A DNA stretch of 64,000 nt, from the NCBI GenBank assembly GCA_963556145.1, contig OY744468.1:2170001-2234000 (forward strand), given 5' to 3'. Below the pieces are notes generated by a model that searched no databases, was not told the origin of the DNA, and worked only from the letters and a program-made list of their open reading frames with translations. The position numbers and the translations under genes are program-made. Below, piece after piece: positions 9,734 to 20,466 of this stretch; the stretch's first letter is position 1; each line of letters starts with the position of its first letter. This DNA is from Hygrocybe punicea (Eukaryota > Basidiomycota > Agaricomycetes > Agaricales > Hygrophoraceae).

Positions 9734-11063
9734 CTAATTCACCATGATGGCGACCTGCGCCCGCCAAATCATCCCATCCTCGCTATAGACGCTCATCAAA
9801 CGCAGAAACAAGATACTCTGCACAGTGATTATGTTTTGGTTGCCTAGGGGAACGGGTTCGAGGCGCTGGAGTGAAGGGGAGGGGGGGGGGTCGCTGAAGG
9901 TAAGATAATAAAAAAGAACACAAGAAGGAGAATAGCATACTTGGAACATGATATCATACTGCTTAGCAACCGCAGCAGCAAGCTGCATGCGCGTTGTTGG
10001 ACCACGTAGAAGATCACTTATTTCAAATGTGTAGGTCTGTAAGTCTCGTCCCTGCCACTGCACACGAAATGAACGGGGGAAAAAAATAGGCATTCAATCG
10101 AGTGTTTTGTTTCAGTTGAGTGATAGCCCTACCTGAATGACTAAAGTGAAATGCCGGTCCGGAATGACAAGGGAATCGGGATCCAGAAGCCCGCGCCTAT
10201 AGCAGTGAACTTCGCTCATCGCGACGCCTGGCCCGAACATGGGGAATTCTCCTTCGAATCTGATCAGACCGCCCTGGTAGACCTTGGGAACTAGCTCTCT
10301 CGGCAATATAACAAACCCGGCCTGGAGGAACTATGAATAGGAAGTCGGAGAAACAGGTTTGGAAAGGGGGAGAACGTACCCTGCGCTCTGGACGAGGCTC
10401 ACCAGAAAAGATAGAGAATCGCCTGGGCTGTGCCTGTGAGAAACATTAAGGCTAGAGCTCAACTGATGTGAAAATGACCACGGACGGGTTGATGACCAGA
10501 ATTAGCCGACTTGGGAAATAGAATCCTGAGCAGGACGTTGACTAGTAGAGACAAGAACAAAGACAAACCTGGTCATCTGGACGAGGCATGCGTGTAAAGA
10601 CAGTCGGGACTCGTGTGGACTGAGGCTGAGGCTGAGGCTGTAGGAACTATTGGGTCAGAATCGCAACGAAATGGAAATAGCGACGGACCAGTTGATGACC
10701 AGGGCGCGAGTAATCAAACGGTGAGCCCAGACCCGACCCCGGACGAGTGTTGGCCGGCTGTTCGGTATGAAAGAGATGCCGAGCGTTCGGCTGGATCGAG
10801 CACTAATAAATTTTTGGCGTAAACTGAGGTTGAGGGAAAGGACCCACAGCAGTGCTATAAATCTGCGCTGGGTGGCGGTCGGTGCTTCGGTCTGTCTCTT
10901 CAACGGGGCCACTGTTAATAAACGCCTCGCGCTGCGTTAAAGAAGGGCAAATGTGAGTTCCGTGTGTCAAAACGAAGTAAATATGATAAGGTTTTAAAGA
11001 GCGTACGTTACGCTGAGGAAATGTCGTGATTATCGTCGGTCTGATGGGGCGGGAGTTAGACAT
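9734..11063 (-). CDS. Conserved hypothetical multi-exon gene
   Basis: The splice structure reads cleanly on the minus strand. An exon encodes a Pro/Gln run (PQPQPQSTRVP), ends MPRPDDQ, and closes at 10569. It is followed by 10433-10380 (18 aa), 10330-10133 (66 aa), 10057-9941 (39 aa) and 9817-9734 (27 aa plus stop), all joined in phase 0. A likely first exon begins at 11063 (MSNSRPIRPTIITTFPQR) and continues after an intron; how it joins the Pro/Gln exon is uncertain. A minimal product from the Met at 10589 would be 157 aa. I recognise no domain. The well-ordered splice sites and even composition argue for a real host gene. It is convergent with SUA5, with about 270 bp between stops. Confidence 0.65.
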
Positions 11064-11463
11064 TGTGTGCGTGCGTGTGTGTGTGCGGGCAGAAGAAAAG
11101 TGGCTTTGCAGAAAGAGGGACTTTATAGTCCAAGAGTTGTGTCAAAGCGGAGGGTGGCTTGCATAGCCTCATTCGTACGTCGCCTGGTGCCACCGAGACG
11201 GGACATAACAGGGCTTGTTCACGACGGGCGGTCACAAGCTGCTGGTGCAACGTGGTCTGTCATTTGGTGCATAGGACGTGGCCGACTGGACGCCCAATCG
11301 ACCACGATGCTATGGGTGCGGGGAACATCCTGACGAAAACGGGACAGCAATATTTAATATATTGAGGACGAAGGCTAGACGAACAATGGTACACCGCTGT
11401 GATATCAAATCTGTCAGATAAGGAAAGGACAAAGGAACACTGGACCTCACAAAGAAAATACCC

Positions 11464-11952
11464 TCATTCACTCGAAAAGAACTCTTTCATTTTTGACCCA
11501 ACAACTTCATATCCCCTCTCAGCTTTCCTCTCCTGCTTCTGCTCCAACTTTGTCCTCACAGCCGTTTCAGGAACATTTTCAACTTCCACGAGCTCCTTCA
11601 CTGTCAATATCTTTCCCGCGACCTCCGGTGAGTGTGGGTGATATACAGTCTGCATTCGTTTGTGAAGGCCCAAGGAAACGAGGGTTCCCTTGATATTTTT
11701 CGGGAGAGAAATGGCGGATCGTCGGAGAGTTATCTTGAAATGGGTGTTTTTCAGAGGTTCCTCGGGGGAAAGTGATGGTATTTCGCTGGAAGGTAAAGGC
11801 AATGGAGTAGATGTCGAGGTAAGTAAACGTGTAACTTGACGGCTCGGCGAGAAATGCTGTCGAAGGCTATGCCGTTGAATGGAAAGAATTAAAGCCATGG
11901 GTCGAGGACCTGGGAAAAGGCGAAGTTCAGGCTTATAGTCCTCGAATTTCAA
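11464..11952 (-). CDS. MRPL33: Mitochondrial large-subunit ribosomal protein uL30m
   Basis: This single-exon gene has 163 codons including stop from the first Met. The second Met at 11898 gives a better start, because the N-terminus then reads MALILSIQRHSLRQHFSPS. That is an Arg/Ser-rich, acid-free amphipathic presequence for mitochondrial import. The L30 domain covers about residues 72-127 of the long form, with FKITLRRSAISLPKN, LVSLGLHKRM and GKILTVKELVEVENV. A charged C-terminal tail of about 35 aa follows. The protein belongs to the mitoribosomal large subunit (yeast Mrpl33). No break is seen. Confidence 0.88.
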   Translation of the reverse strand: MKFEDYKPELRLFPGPRPMALILSIQRHSLRQHFSPSRQVTRLLTSTSTPLPLPSSEIPSLSPEEPLKNTHFKITLRRSAISLPKNIKGTLVSLGLHKRMQTVYHPHSPEVAGKILTVKELVEVENVPETAVRTKLEQKQERKAERGYEVVGSKMKEFFSSE

Positions 11953-11990
11953 CGTTGAACGTTGAACGTTGATCGATAACGTTGATCACT
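11949..11990. repeat. Short AACGTTGA tandem repeat
   Basis: Three AACGTTGA units stand in a row, followed by TCGATAACGTTGATC, directly over and upstream of the MRPL33 5' end. The sequence is partly palindromic. It may be part of the 5' untranslated or promoter region, but no factor can be named. Confidence 0.5.
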
Positions 11991-12210
11991 GGCAGTTGGC
12001 AGTCTTGTAGTAAGTTATTATTATTAATAACGAAGTGTAAGCCAGAGCTTAGTGGGGCAGGTGAGACACCTAAGGCGGGTCTTCTACGAGGTAAATTAAC
12101 GTCAGCAAGACGGGCTTATTATGTCGTGCGAATCCCATCTTGCTGACCTGCCTCGCGGCAGATCATCCACCATCAAACTAAAAATAGACATCCGAAGCAT
12201 CTCGAAAGCC

Positions 12211-12270
12211 TCTCCTCCTCGTACGAACCTCTCAGTAGTGTCTCCTCCTCGTACGAACCTCTCAGTAGTT
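12211..12270. repeat. Perfect-phase 30-bp tandem duplication
   Basis: The unit TCTCCTCCTCGTACGAACCT plus ten more bases occurs twice head to tail (12211-12240 and 12241-12270), differing only at the last base. It lies just upstream of the KDZ gene start at 12341. No function can be assigned. Confidence 0.85.
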
Positions 12271-13050
12271 CATATGTGCTGTGATGATCACGTGGGACTT
12301 TTTCTCGTATCACTGGGCCCTTTCTGCACTCTGTCCATCCATGGTGAATCGTCTTGGGCAACACTTGGCTAGTCCAGTCAAACCGCGAGACAAGCGCAAG
12401 ACCAATACAATAGTCCGACCTACTGGTCAAAAATCACGACGACACCGCCTTTTGCAAAAAATCCATGAATTGAAGCAATGTGGGCCCACTGTTGTTGAAA
12501 GTTCCCATAGTGAGGCAGCTGGCAGAATGCAAGATCTTCTTGAAAACTGTGACATGGATGCCCACGAGGCTACCGCCATGGCCCCGCCAGTGACAAAACC
12601 CCCAGCTCCAACTACTGCCCAACCCAAAGAACCGCAGTCCACCAAACACATCCTACCTGATGCAGCGGCTCACAAGCTGTTCACTTCTTGGAAGAAGCTT
12701 CTCCCTGAACTGCTTGATCCATACTTGAGATACAAGACCTTCTCAACTGGGTCCATCATCAGGCCAGTTCCCGATATACCTCCGCAATGTCAAGCTCCGA
12801 ACTGTGAGATGAAAACCCTCAAGATCACTTGTCTGTATCTTGATCATAAGCCCTCATGACTATTCATCCTGAATGTCACTCACTTTTAGGCAGATTTCCG
12901 CATCATTAATGTAACTGGTTGCAAGTGCCAGTCGCCCATGCAACTCCTTGTCTACCGTGGGCTCTTCCCCACCGCGCCCTCTCAACCTCGCATGGCGGTT
13001 TCCGTCAACCTTCTTAATTTTTACCATGCATTGTTTGAGAGACCCTGCGA

Positions 13051-13949
13051 TGTAGAGGGTCGACGTCCCTCTGAGTCCGTATCATCGATATATCACAAAT
13101 CCGGACCAACCCGATGCCGCCATTCGACTTGCATTTGAACCCGACGTAACCCGACGTGATGTGACGTGATGTGACCCGATGTGACCGATGTAACCCGACA
13201 CATGCCGCTTTGTGACGGCCGCTTTTGGGCTAAATCCGGCAGCCTCAAACGCCTCGGAGTTCCAATTCCAGGAGATGGATCTCTTCGGACTCAATCCCCG
13301 ACTTCGGATTTACTTTATTTATGCATCCCCTCGTCCTTTCGGAGATATGTAGGACTTTCTAGATCTTTTCCTTGCATATTCGTTTTCCCCTCCATTTCCT
13401 GTCTTCGTTGCTTTGCAACCCCCCTTTCCACATCCCCATTCCAACCTTTCTTTGTAGCTTACCATCGGCCGAAGTAGACATGTCCAAAAGTAGATTACTG
13501 TTTCCTGTACTATAAAAATGGTCCCCGACGACCGTACAAAATAAGATACCCTTAGTCCCCGTTTCCCTTTAGTCAGAATCACCTTTTAATCCCTTCAAAT
13601 GCTCGTCTATGTAGACCCTTAGCTTTTTATAGTCCACTTCATTGTCTTTATCGTTGTTTCCGTATATTCATTCATTGTTTCCGACCCGACCCGACCTGAC
13701 CCGCCGTACCTGACATCGTCGGCATCGTCGGGTTCTTTATTATTTGTCCGTTTTCACTCCGTTCATCACCGGATTCGTCGTTATTAGTCCAGTTTTATGT
13801 GGCGGCTTGATATTTTACTGACATTCCCTTCCTTTTACTACTATTCCTGACACTGATTTATCCAGTCACTTCTACGCTGACACCCACAGGTTAGGATCTT
13901 TATTTATTTCTTTATATAGTTCCGAAGCCACCAAGAACCCGCATCTACA
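13051..13949. mobile_element. Solo LTR, family 1, copy 1
   Basis: This ~899-bp sequence begins TGTAGAGGGTCGACGTCCCT and ends ACCCGCATCTACA, giving TGTAGA/TCTACA terminal inverted repeats. The flanks repeat GCGA(T) (13047-13051 and 13950-13954). A second copy with its own duplication is at 22105-22997. There is no internal retrotransposon sequence, so this is a solo LTR left by LTR-LTR recombination. It sits in the CxC1 exon of the KDZ gene. Removing it with one duplication rejoins the frame as ERPCD-AVNAMATALHTFYIR. Confidence 0.88.
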
Positions 13950-14458
13950 GCGATGCTGTCAATGCTATGGCCACTGCTCTACACACCTTTTACATTCGTT
14001 GAGGATTTCGCCACCTCAACAAAAAGGTACGTTCTTGTGACCGTCCTCAACATCAACTGACCATTCTGTAGGGTGAATCCGTCAGAGATGCATTTCAACA
14101 CGGATTTGGGTATGCTGTTCAATGGCATGATAGTTTGCAACAATCCCTGCAGGAAAGGGTTAATACAGCTGTGGAGGCCTGTGATGCGCGGATTCAAGCT
14201 GAACGAGTACCGTCCCTGCCACCTCTTGGTCCACCTCCGCCTCCCTGCTCTTCTGAGGTGCCATCCTTGCTGCCTTCCCTTCCACCTGGGCCTCCGTCCT
14301 CTTCCGTGCAGCCAGTGGGACTAACCCCTGGTCAGTGTGCCCGAATCCTCCGTGAACGATGTCCCGCCTGCTTTGGCGGTGACCATTTTGGCCGGTCTTT
14401 TGATCAGTAAGAACTGATTCCTATCATCTACCACATCGCATCAGAGGCGGTGACATTC

Positions 14459-15688
14459 TAGTGATGCCGAAGTTCGGTTCGGTTCGGTTTTTTCGGTTTT
14501 TTGCAAAACCTGAACCGAAACCGCCGGTTCGGTTCAGCAAAATGCCGAACCGAAACCGAAACCGCTTCGAACCGTTTTTTAGCGTTCGGTTCGCGTTCAA
14601 ACCCGGTTCAAACGCCGAACCGATTTGATTTAAAGCTTCTCCTACCTGTCAGCTTCATTTTGATCCCCTGATCATCCAAAACGGTCAAGTATTGAGTGAG
14701 TTATGATTAAAATAACTTTTATTCACAATGGGAGGACATCCATAACATATCTTTTATTCGGATATAGCTTCCCCATGTTGGGACGAGATTCCAACACTGC
14801 AAAGACCCCAGAAAAACATTTGAACTCCCCACCCTAAACGGGGTACAGATATAATACAGAGATGTGATATCTATTGGAGGGGGTCGACCCCCTGAATAGA
14901 CTACAAAAACTATTTTCAAGGTCCAACCTCCTGAAGTGGGCTATGCCGATCACTGGCATGTCATCAATTGGTTCCATCAACAATTCCAAACTGATATAAG
15001 CAAAGCGGTTCCAACCCCGACTGGCACCCTGTTTATTGCCCAGAATATTTTTATCGTTACGGATGTCCTCCCAATATATAGATTGTGATTTTAAAAAATG
15101 AAAATAGCATTATAAGTAAAATAGGTAAGATTACCAAATTATTTGAGTACATTACCCTCATCAAAAGGTAATGGGTTCTCTGTTAACATTAATTAATATA
15201 ATCAATATCCACTCACCTATTGGACCAACTTGGAATTTCTGCATAATTGGTTACAAATTGAAGTCAGTTTAATGAGTGACCAGATATTGGTTAAATTAAC
15301 TAATCTTAGCAGAGGACCAATTATCATTTAGTATGGGCAATGTACTCAAATAATTTGGTAATTTTATCTATTTTATTTATAATGTTATTGCCATTTTTAA
15401 AATCCAATATATATATATATTGTGAGTAAAAGTTGTTTTAATCATAACTCACTCAATACTTGACCGTTTTGGATGATCAGTGGATCAAAATGACGGGAAG
15501 AACCGTATCTATCGGTTCGCGGTTCGAACCGGGTTCAAACGCGGTTCAGAACCGCTCAAAACCACAGAACTGCAAACCGAACCATCGGTTTCGGTTCAGC
15601 ATTTGGCTGAACCGAACCGGGTTTTTCGGTTTGGTTTGCGGTTCAAACCGGGTTTGGACCGGTTCTGAACCGAACTTCGGCATCACTA
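14459..15688. mobile_element. Non-autonomous hAT-like element, 1.23 kb, 8-bp TSD
   Basis: The termini are TAGTGATGCCGAAGTTCGGT and its complement. A perfect 8-bp duplication TGACATTC lies at 14451-14458 and 15689-15696. The outer arms (~260 bp) are rich in GGTTCGGTTC/GAACCGAACC motifs. A second inverted pair inside (about 15085-15150 with 15330-15410, containing CCAAATTATTTGAGTAC) suggests a nested or layered hairpin. No transposase is encoded. Excision restores the GGD-IHVATDG core motif of the KDZ gene. Confidence 0.87.
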
Positions 15689-18150
15689 TGACATTCATGT
15701 TGCAACAGATGGTAACCACAACCACCGCCATGGCAAATCCGCAGGAGACAGCCCAGCCTTTCAAGACCCAGCTTATTTCTTGTCGAAGCAATTTGTAGAT
15801 GATGTCAGTCACTTGATTGAGGCACAGCGCAAAACAGTGGGGCGTAAATCCACACGCAAAGTACCAGATGAAGCTATCAACGACTGCGAAAAATCACATG
15901 AGGCAGCGAGTGGTAAACAACGACACTCGAGCATGGATGTATTTGATGACACTGGATTAATGGCATTGGTTTGCCGCCATGACATACCTCTCTTCTTTGC
16001 GAACATCAATACTCCAGGAGAACAACAAAAATATTCCGTCACCCTCCTCATGCATCTCTTCACCTTATTACCTGCCGAGGCCACAGTCGCTGTGTTATAT
16101 GATATAGGATGTGTCCTGGACAGGACCCTCTCCATAGTGAGTCCCGAAAACTCATGGCTAGTAACTGCTAATTGTCTTTTGCTAGTATGATATTCTTCCA
16201 TCCTCTGTCGCGGAACGTCTAATACTCGCGACCAGTGCCATGCATGCATATGCACACCAATGGGCTTGTCAGCTCTACTACAACCCTCGACTCCGCAAAG
16301 GCCTTGGCATGACAGATGGAGAAGGAGTCGAGCGCCTCTGGTCGCGTCTCCGAAAGTTGATAGGCATACAACGGACTTCATCCGTAAGTGAATTCATTAT
16401 TGTTTTCTCACATGCTGACGTTACATACATAGTGATCACGGAGAATATGGCTGATCGATCACCAGGCTGCATCAGTTGGACAAGAGCTCCGTGATGATCT
16501 GGGACAGTGGATCTTATGCCGGTTGCATGGCACCAAAAAACAGGGTGAGAAGGGGCAAGACCTTCTTGACGATTGTGGCATACCTGTGGCAGAGCTTCGT
16601 AAGGAATGGGAACTCCAGCAGGCAGCGCAGATGTCTGTCCGTGCCTGTAAGTCTCCCTGTCTCTATTATCCATGCTTGCCTTACCGGTCTCACTCTCCAG
16701 ATGCACCTGTACGACTCAAGAAGGAACTCGACACGGTCTTGAACCTCCAAGGCGAGCTCGATCTTGTACAGAATGCAATCAAGAAGGCAAAAGCTACCAT
16801 TATCCAATCAGAATGCTCCCGGGAATCCCTGTCCTTGCTTGACGGTCTTGAGAGCACTCACGAATGCCTCGAAAACAAGGTTGAGACCCTCTATGCGTCG
16901 CTCAATGTTCACGAGAGCTTTCCTGAACTACAAGGGATTCACCTCAACTTTGTGCGAAAACTCCTCATGGCTCGCGACCTCAAAATAAACATTAGGAAGC
17001 GGGCGGTTGGCAGTTTTTTCGAGTGGGAAAGATTGGACCAGGCTGTCGGAGGTCGTCACGAATCTCTTGGTAAATGATCAATGATCTTCTCACTTTGTTT
17101 GTATTGACGATCCTGCAGGTACTAAATTGCACCAAAACACTCGCAAGGCTATATCCCAGAGGAAACCAGCTTTAATGAGAGCCTTACGAAAGTTTAATCA
17201 GTACTGCGCTGATCTTGAAACCCTCTATGACCCGTCATGTGCAATCCCACTACCTCAACCGCTTCCCACCAGCTTGTCATCCCTTCGAGAGTGTTCAGCA
17301 TTAATGGAGGATGTGTGGATCAGCCATTCCATGGGACCAATCCCTCGGTGGCTTGACGATTGCGAAGTTCGTGACAGAATACAAGCAATGTTGAAAATCG
17401 ATTGGTGCTCTGAGGAACACCACTGGCTTTCTCTGGAAGCAGAGAACCTCTGTCGATGGATTGGACGTGAACTAGCTGCCATCGAGCTTGCCATTCTCAC
17501 ATGTACGTCTTCCCTCTTGGTTGATTGTGGTAAACTTAGACATCTTCAGATGATGACCTTTCATTGCCGCTGCGACAGCGCTGTGACTGCCTGCTATTGC
17601 TCAAGAATCAATGGGCCAACTCATTCAAACCAGTACTGCAGTTTGATCAGTGTATCACCGAAGCAATCAATGTCTCTAGGAGGCTTTCGGGACCCTCAGA
17701 TAGCAATTTCGTGTCGTCAGTTGTGCCTCGAGAAATTGCGATAGAAGACAACCATGATCACCCCCATGAACTGGAGGATGACAACATCCATGGAATGGCC
17801 GTACCTCTTGAGCGAGAGCCAGACATGACTGAGACACTTCTCGCCGACATTCTCTCCATGGGCTTTGGTGAAGGCAAAGACGATGATCCACTGGACACCA
17901 GTACCTGCACCAATGGCCTTACCCCAAACCTTGTTTGGAACCTTCCTGTATGTCACCTCACAAACCTCGCAGACCCTGACCTGACGGGCTTTGGCAGAAC
18001 AACCTTCAAACAGATAAGAAGTTTCTTGAGGAGCTGTCAACATGCAGCCTCTTTGGAGATATGTCGTCTATGGCAACATGAATCCTTCACAGGACAGGGC
18101 AGCTCGCCTCCACCTATTTTGAACCTCCTGACATTGCATGTCTCTGGTCT

Positions 18151-18838
18151 CCCACAGCCTGTCTCAACGACGTGTGTATCAATGGATGTGCTGCAGTCTT
18201 GCAAGACCACTTTTCATTCCCCACCATCCCTGGCTTTGAAAATAGTCGATGCTGCACCTTACTTTCAACCTTTGATCTCCCTCGAATTCGGTATAAAGCC
18301 ATGGACGAAGAACTTTGGCGACACCTCTCCAGGTCATCGTATTGGCAGAAAGATGTCTGGATCTTGCCGATCCATCGAACCAGACCAGATGAGCACTGGG
18401 TACTCGCAGTAGCCTCACTGAAGACCCAAGAACTTTTTCTGTTCGATAGTTTGGGTCAAAAGCAGCAGTGGAGGTGTGACATCCAGGTGAGACTCACCTT
18501 TCCTAGAGGTACTGGTACTGATTTACTTATAAGACATCATGTGTTTGCTGACGCGAATGGTCTTGCTCGCCAACCAGAATGGTAAACCCCTGCATGTAGG
18601 TATGGAGGGTTGGTCTGCCCAGCCAGTTACGGTAAGTGGATCTTAGCCCCAAGAACACCTGCTGACGACACAAATAGTTACGTGTTCTACAAACTAATGG
18701 TTATGATTGTGGCCTGTGGGTCTTAGCAGGAATAGTGGCCGTTCTCTGTGGTTTCCATGTGACTGGTTTGCAGGAGCAAGATATGCCATTACTACGCTGT
18801 ACTCTCTTGAATTTTGTAGTCGCTCTGCCCCCAGTATA
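18151..18838 (+). CDS. Ulp1/SENP-like C48 peptidase domain of the KDZ gene
   Basis: This is the 3' part of the KDZ transcription unit, with exons interrupted at 18486 (GTGAGA donor) and after the VGMEGWSAQPVT stretch. The C48 triad is visible: His in DEHWVLAV (18394-18396), Asp in LFLFDSLG (18445-18447), and the Gln and Cys of LQTNGYDCGLWVLA (Gln 18690-18692, Cys 18708-18710). Ulp1-family enzymes cut ubiquitin-like proteins such as SUMO from conjugates. Fusion of such a peptidase to fungal KDZ transposases is known. The triad is intact although the transposase half is broken. Whether it is still expressed, alone or fused, cannot be told. Confidence 0.8.
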
Positions 18839-18880
18839 GTTCATATCTGAATATATTCAATTTCTTTGCAAAAGATGATA

Positions 18881-19414
18881 TTAGCAGTCGGAGAGCATCT
18901 CGAGAAGCTCCTGTGATCGATATGCTTTCCTAGCATGCCATTGAAGGACAATAGAGGCTATTTGCCCCTCTTGTCTGCCGGCCTCGTAGACAGCTAGAAA
19001 CCTATCTAATGCATGCCAGTCCTGCCATGCTTGCAACATATCACCGGTCCAGAGCATCCTCATATCCTCAACTCCTCTGTCCTTGTATTCAGCAGTGATC
19101 CTCATCTCGTACTCCCTCTGCAGCCGCAACCGCCTGCCGTGAAATACCTCTCCAAGACGAGCTGTGTAGATACCACTATTTGGTGAATCTTCTCTGGGGC
19201 CGGATGGCAAGTACGGTGGTCCATTGTCCCAATCATCCAGGCCTGTTTCATCCAGGTTATCTGCACTGCTCAGAGCCTTGTGAAACCAAGAGGTACTCAG
19301 GAGAGATACTTGGGCAAGTGCCACGAGGCGTGCAGGTAAGTTGAACATGGATGTAGTGGACGAGCATTTGGGGACACGGCGACCATGAGCATGCTTGTAT
19401 GCTTGACGGTTCAT
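18881..19414 (-). CDS. Hypothetical KDZ-associated small gene
   Basis: This is a 177-aa single open frame starting MNRQAYKHAHGRRVPK. It is rich in Arg, Glu and Trp in its second half, with a predicted helical stretch around LRLQREYEMRITAEYKD. No domain was recognised. It converges on the KDZ/Ulp1 gene with only about 42 bp between stops and has no in-frame stop. The compact spacing suggests it belongs to the same element. Function unknown. Confidence 0.45.
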   Translation of the reverse strand: MNRQAYKHAHGRRVPKCSSTTSMFNLPARLVALAQVSLLSTSWFHKALSSADNLDETGLDDWDNGPPYLPSGPREDSPNSGIYTARLGEVFHGRRLRLQREYEMRITAEYKDRGVEDMRMLWTGDMLQAWQDWHALDRFLAVYEAGRQEGQIASIVLQWHARKAYRSQELLEMLSDC

Positions 19415-19469
19415 GATGGACTTTGTTATTTTGCCACTGAGGACACATTGCTAGTCGAATGAAAGCCAA

Positions 19470-20436
19470 GTAGTAGGGTTGATTTACTTACTGACTTGAC
19501 TGCAAATATTTGAGCCTAGATCATTGTGCGGCAGCAGTTTGGTCAGCTGCAGTTAGGTACTTGGCTGGATGACCCATGAATGAATGTGAGAAAGGAGTGC
19601 AAAGCGTGACTGGATCACTGTCAATTCCGAACACTTGAAGGAAATCTTCTCGAGGAGACATTGTGCTGTTTAGTGAATGGCATGGCTGTACTCCAGCTGC
19701 TTACCTGGTCTTTTTGCCACTATTGGGGTGCCTTTCGGCAACATACTTGGCACTGGGTATGCAGGAATGTTTCAGAGGGAGACTTATTTGCGATGTGATT
19801 GGCTGCGTCCCGAGGGTCCTGAGAGGGGTTGTTATATAATAGAAGTTTTTATTTAATTAATAATTAAAAGTGCTTCTGCGTTCTCCGACTTCCACGTCTC
19901 TGACACTCCATCTCCTCATCCCTCCTCATTGTCTCATCTCACACCGAATTCTACCCTCCATTTCATCGCTCGCCCTCAAACATTTGACAAAAACGAGAAA
20001 GTCGGGAGACTCACCCATCCAGACACGGCACTGTGTAGTGTGCATGCAATTCATCCTCAGCTGCTTTCCACGTTCAGTCAATGTCAACAACGTCAACAAC
20101 CTGATCTGAATGCAAATCCTCCATGGCTTCTAATGCAGCATGCCCCAGAAATGGATACAATTCTCCACCCTCCCATCCTTTGCCTCCACCCACCACAAAA
20201 AAAACTCCCATTCGTTTCTCATTGAAATCGTCTTGAAAACCGCCTTTTCTCACATTTCCCTTGGGTCGCCAGTATGTTCACTCATGCAACTCCGGAGCCT
20301 TGTGAGAACCTCACCTTTTACCTCAGGTTTATCTGGCCTGGTTGTTCACTGAGGTCCTCTATGCAACTTTTGACATGATCTGGCCTAATTTTTTTGGTGA
20401 GTAGCTTCCCTGTTTTCCAGCCATAAACAACCCACA
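19470..20436. other. Non-coding spacer of the KDZ element
   Basis: It lies between the divergent 5' ends of the small minus-strand gene and the long plus-strand accessory gene, and so may hold both promoters. Only short ORFs are present. A pyrimidine-rich stretch (about 19870-20240) precedes the accessory gene, a common pattern before fungal transcription starts. Confidence 0.4.
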
Positions 20437-20466
20437 ATGGTGGTAGTTTGTACCCACTGCACTTCC

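Larger units (their letters stand above)
12341..18838 (+). pseudogene. CxC1-KDZ transposase with C-terminal Ulp1 peptidase
   Basis: This is a multi-exon DDE-type transposase of the Kyakuja-Dileera-Zisupton group. The basic N-terminus (KSRRHRLLQKIHELKQ) is followed by a cysteine-cluster domain with GCKCQSPMQLLVYRGLFP. The spacer before the catalytic core ends CPACFGGDHFGRSFDQ. The core contains GGDIHVATDG, DDTGLMALVCRHDIPLFF, LYDIGCVLDR, HAYAHQWACQLYYNPR and TDGEGVERLWSRLRKLI. Exons recognised include 14072-14406, 14445-14458 joined to 15697-16135, 16186-16383, 16433-16646, 16701-17069, 17119-17502 and 17550-17948. Breaks: solo LTR 13051-13949, hAT-like element 14459-15688, a TGA in the CxC1 part near 14000 (YIR-stop-GFRHLNKK, probably CGA to TGA) and a possible second TGA after the 16383/16433 splice. 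The Ulp1 part follows in the same direction. Confidence 0.85.
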
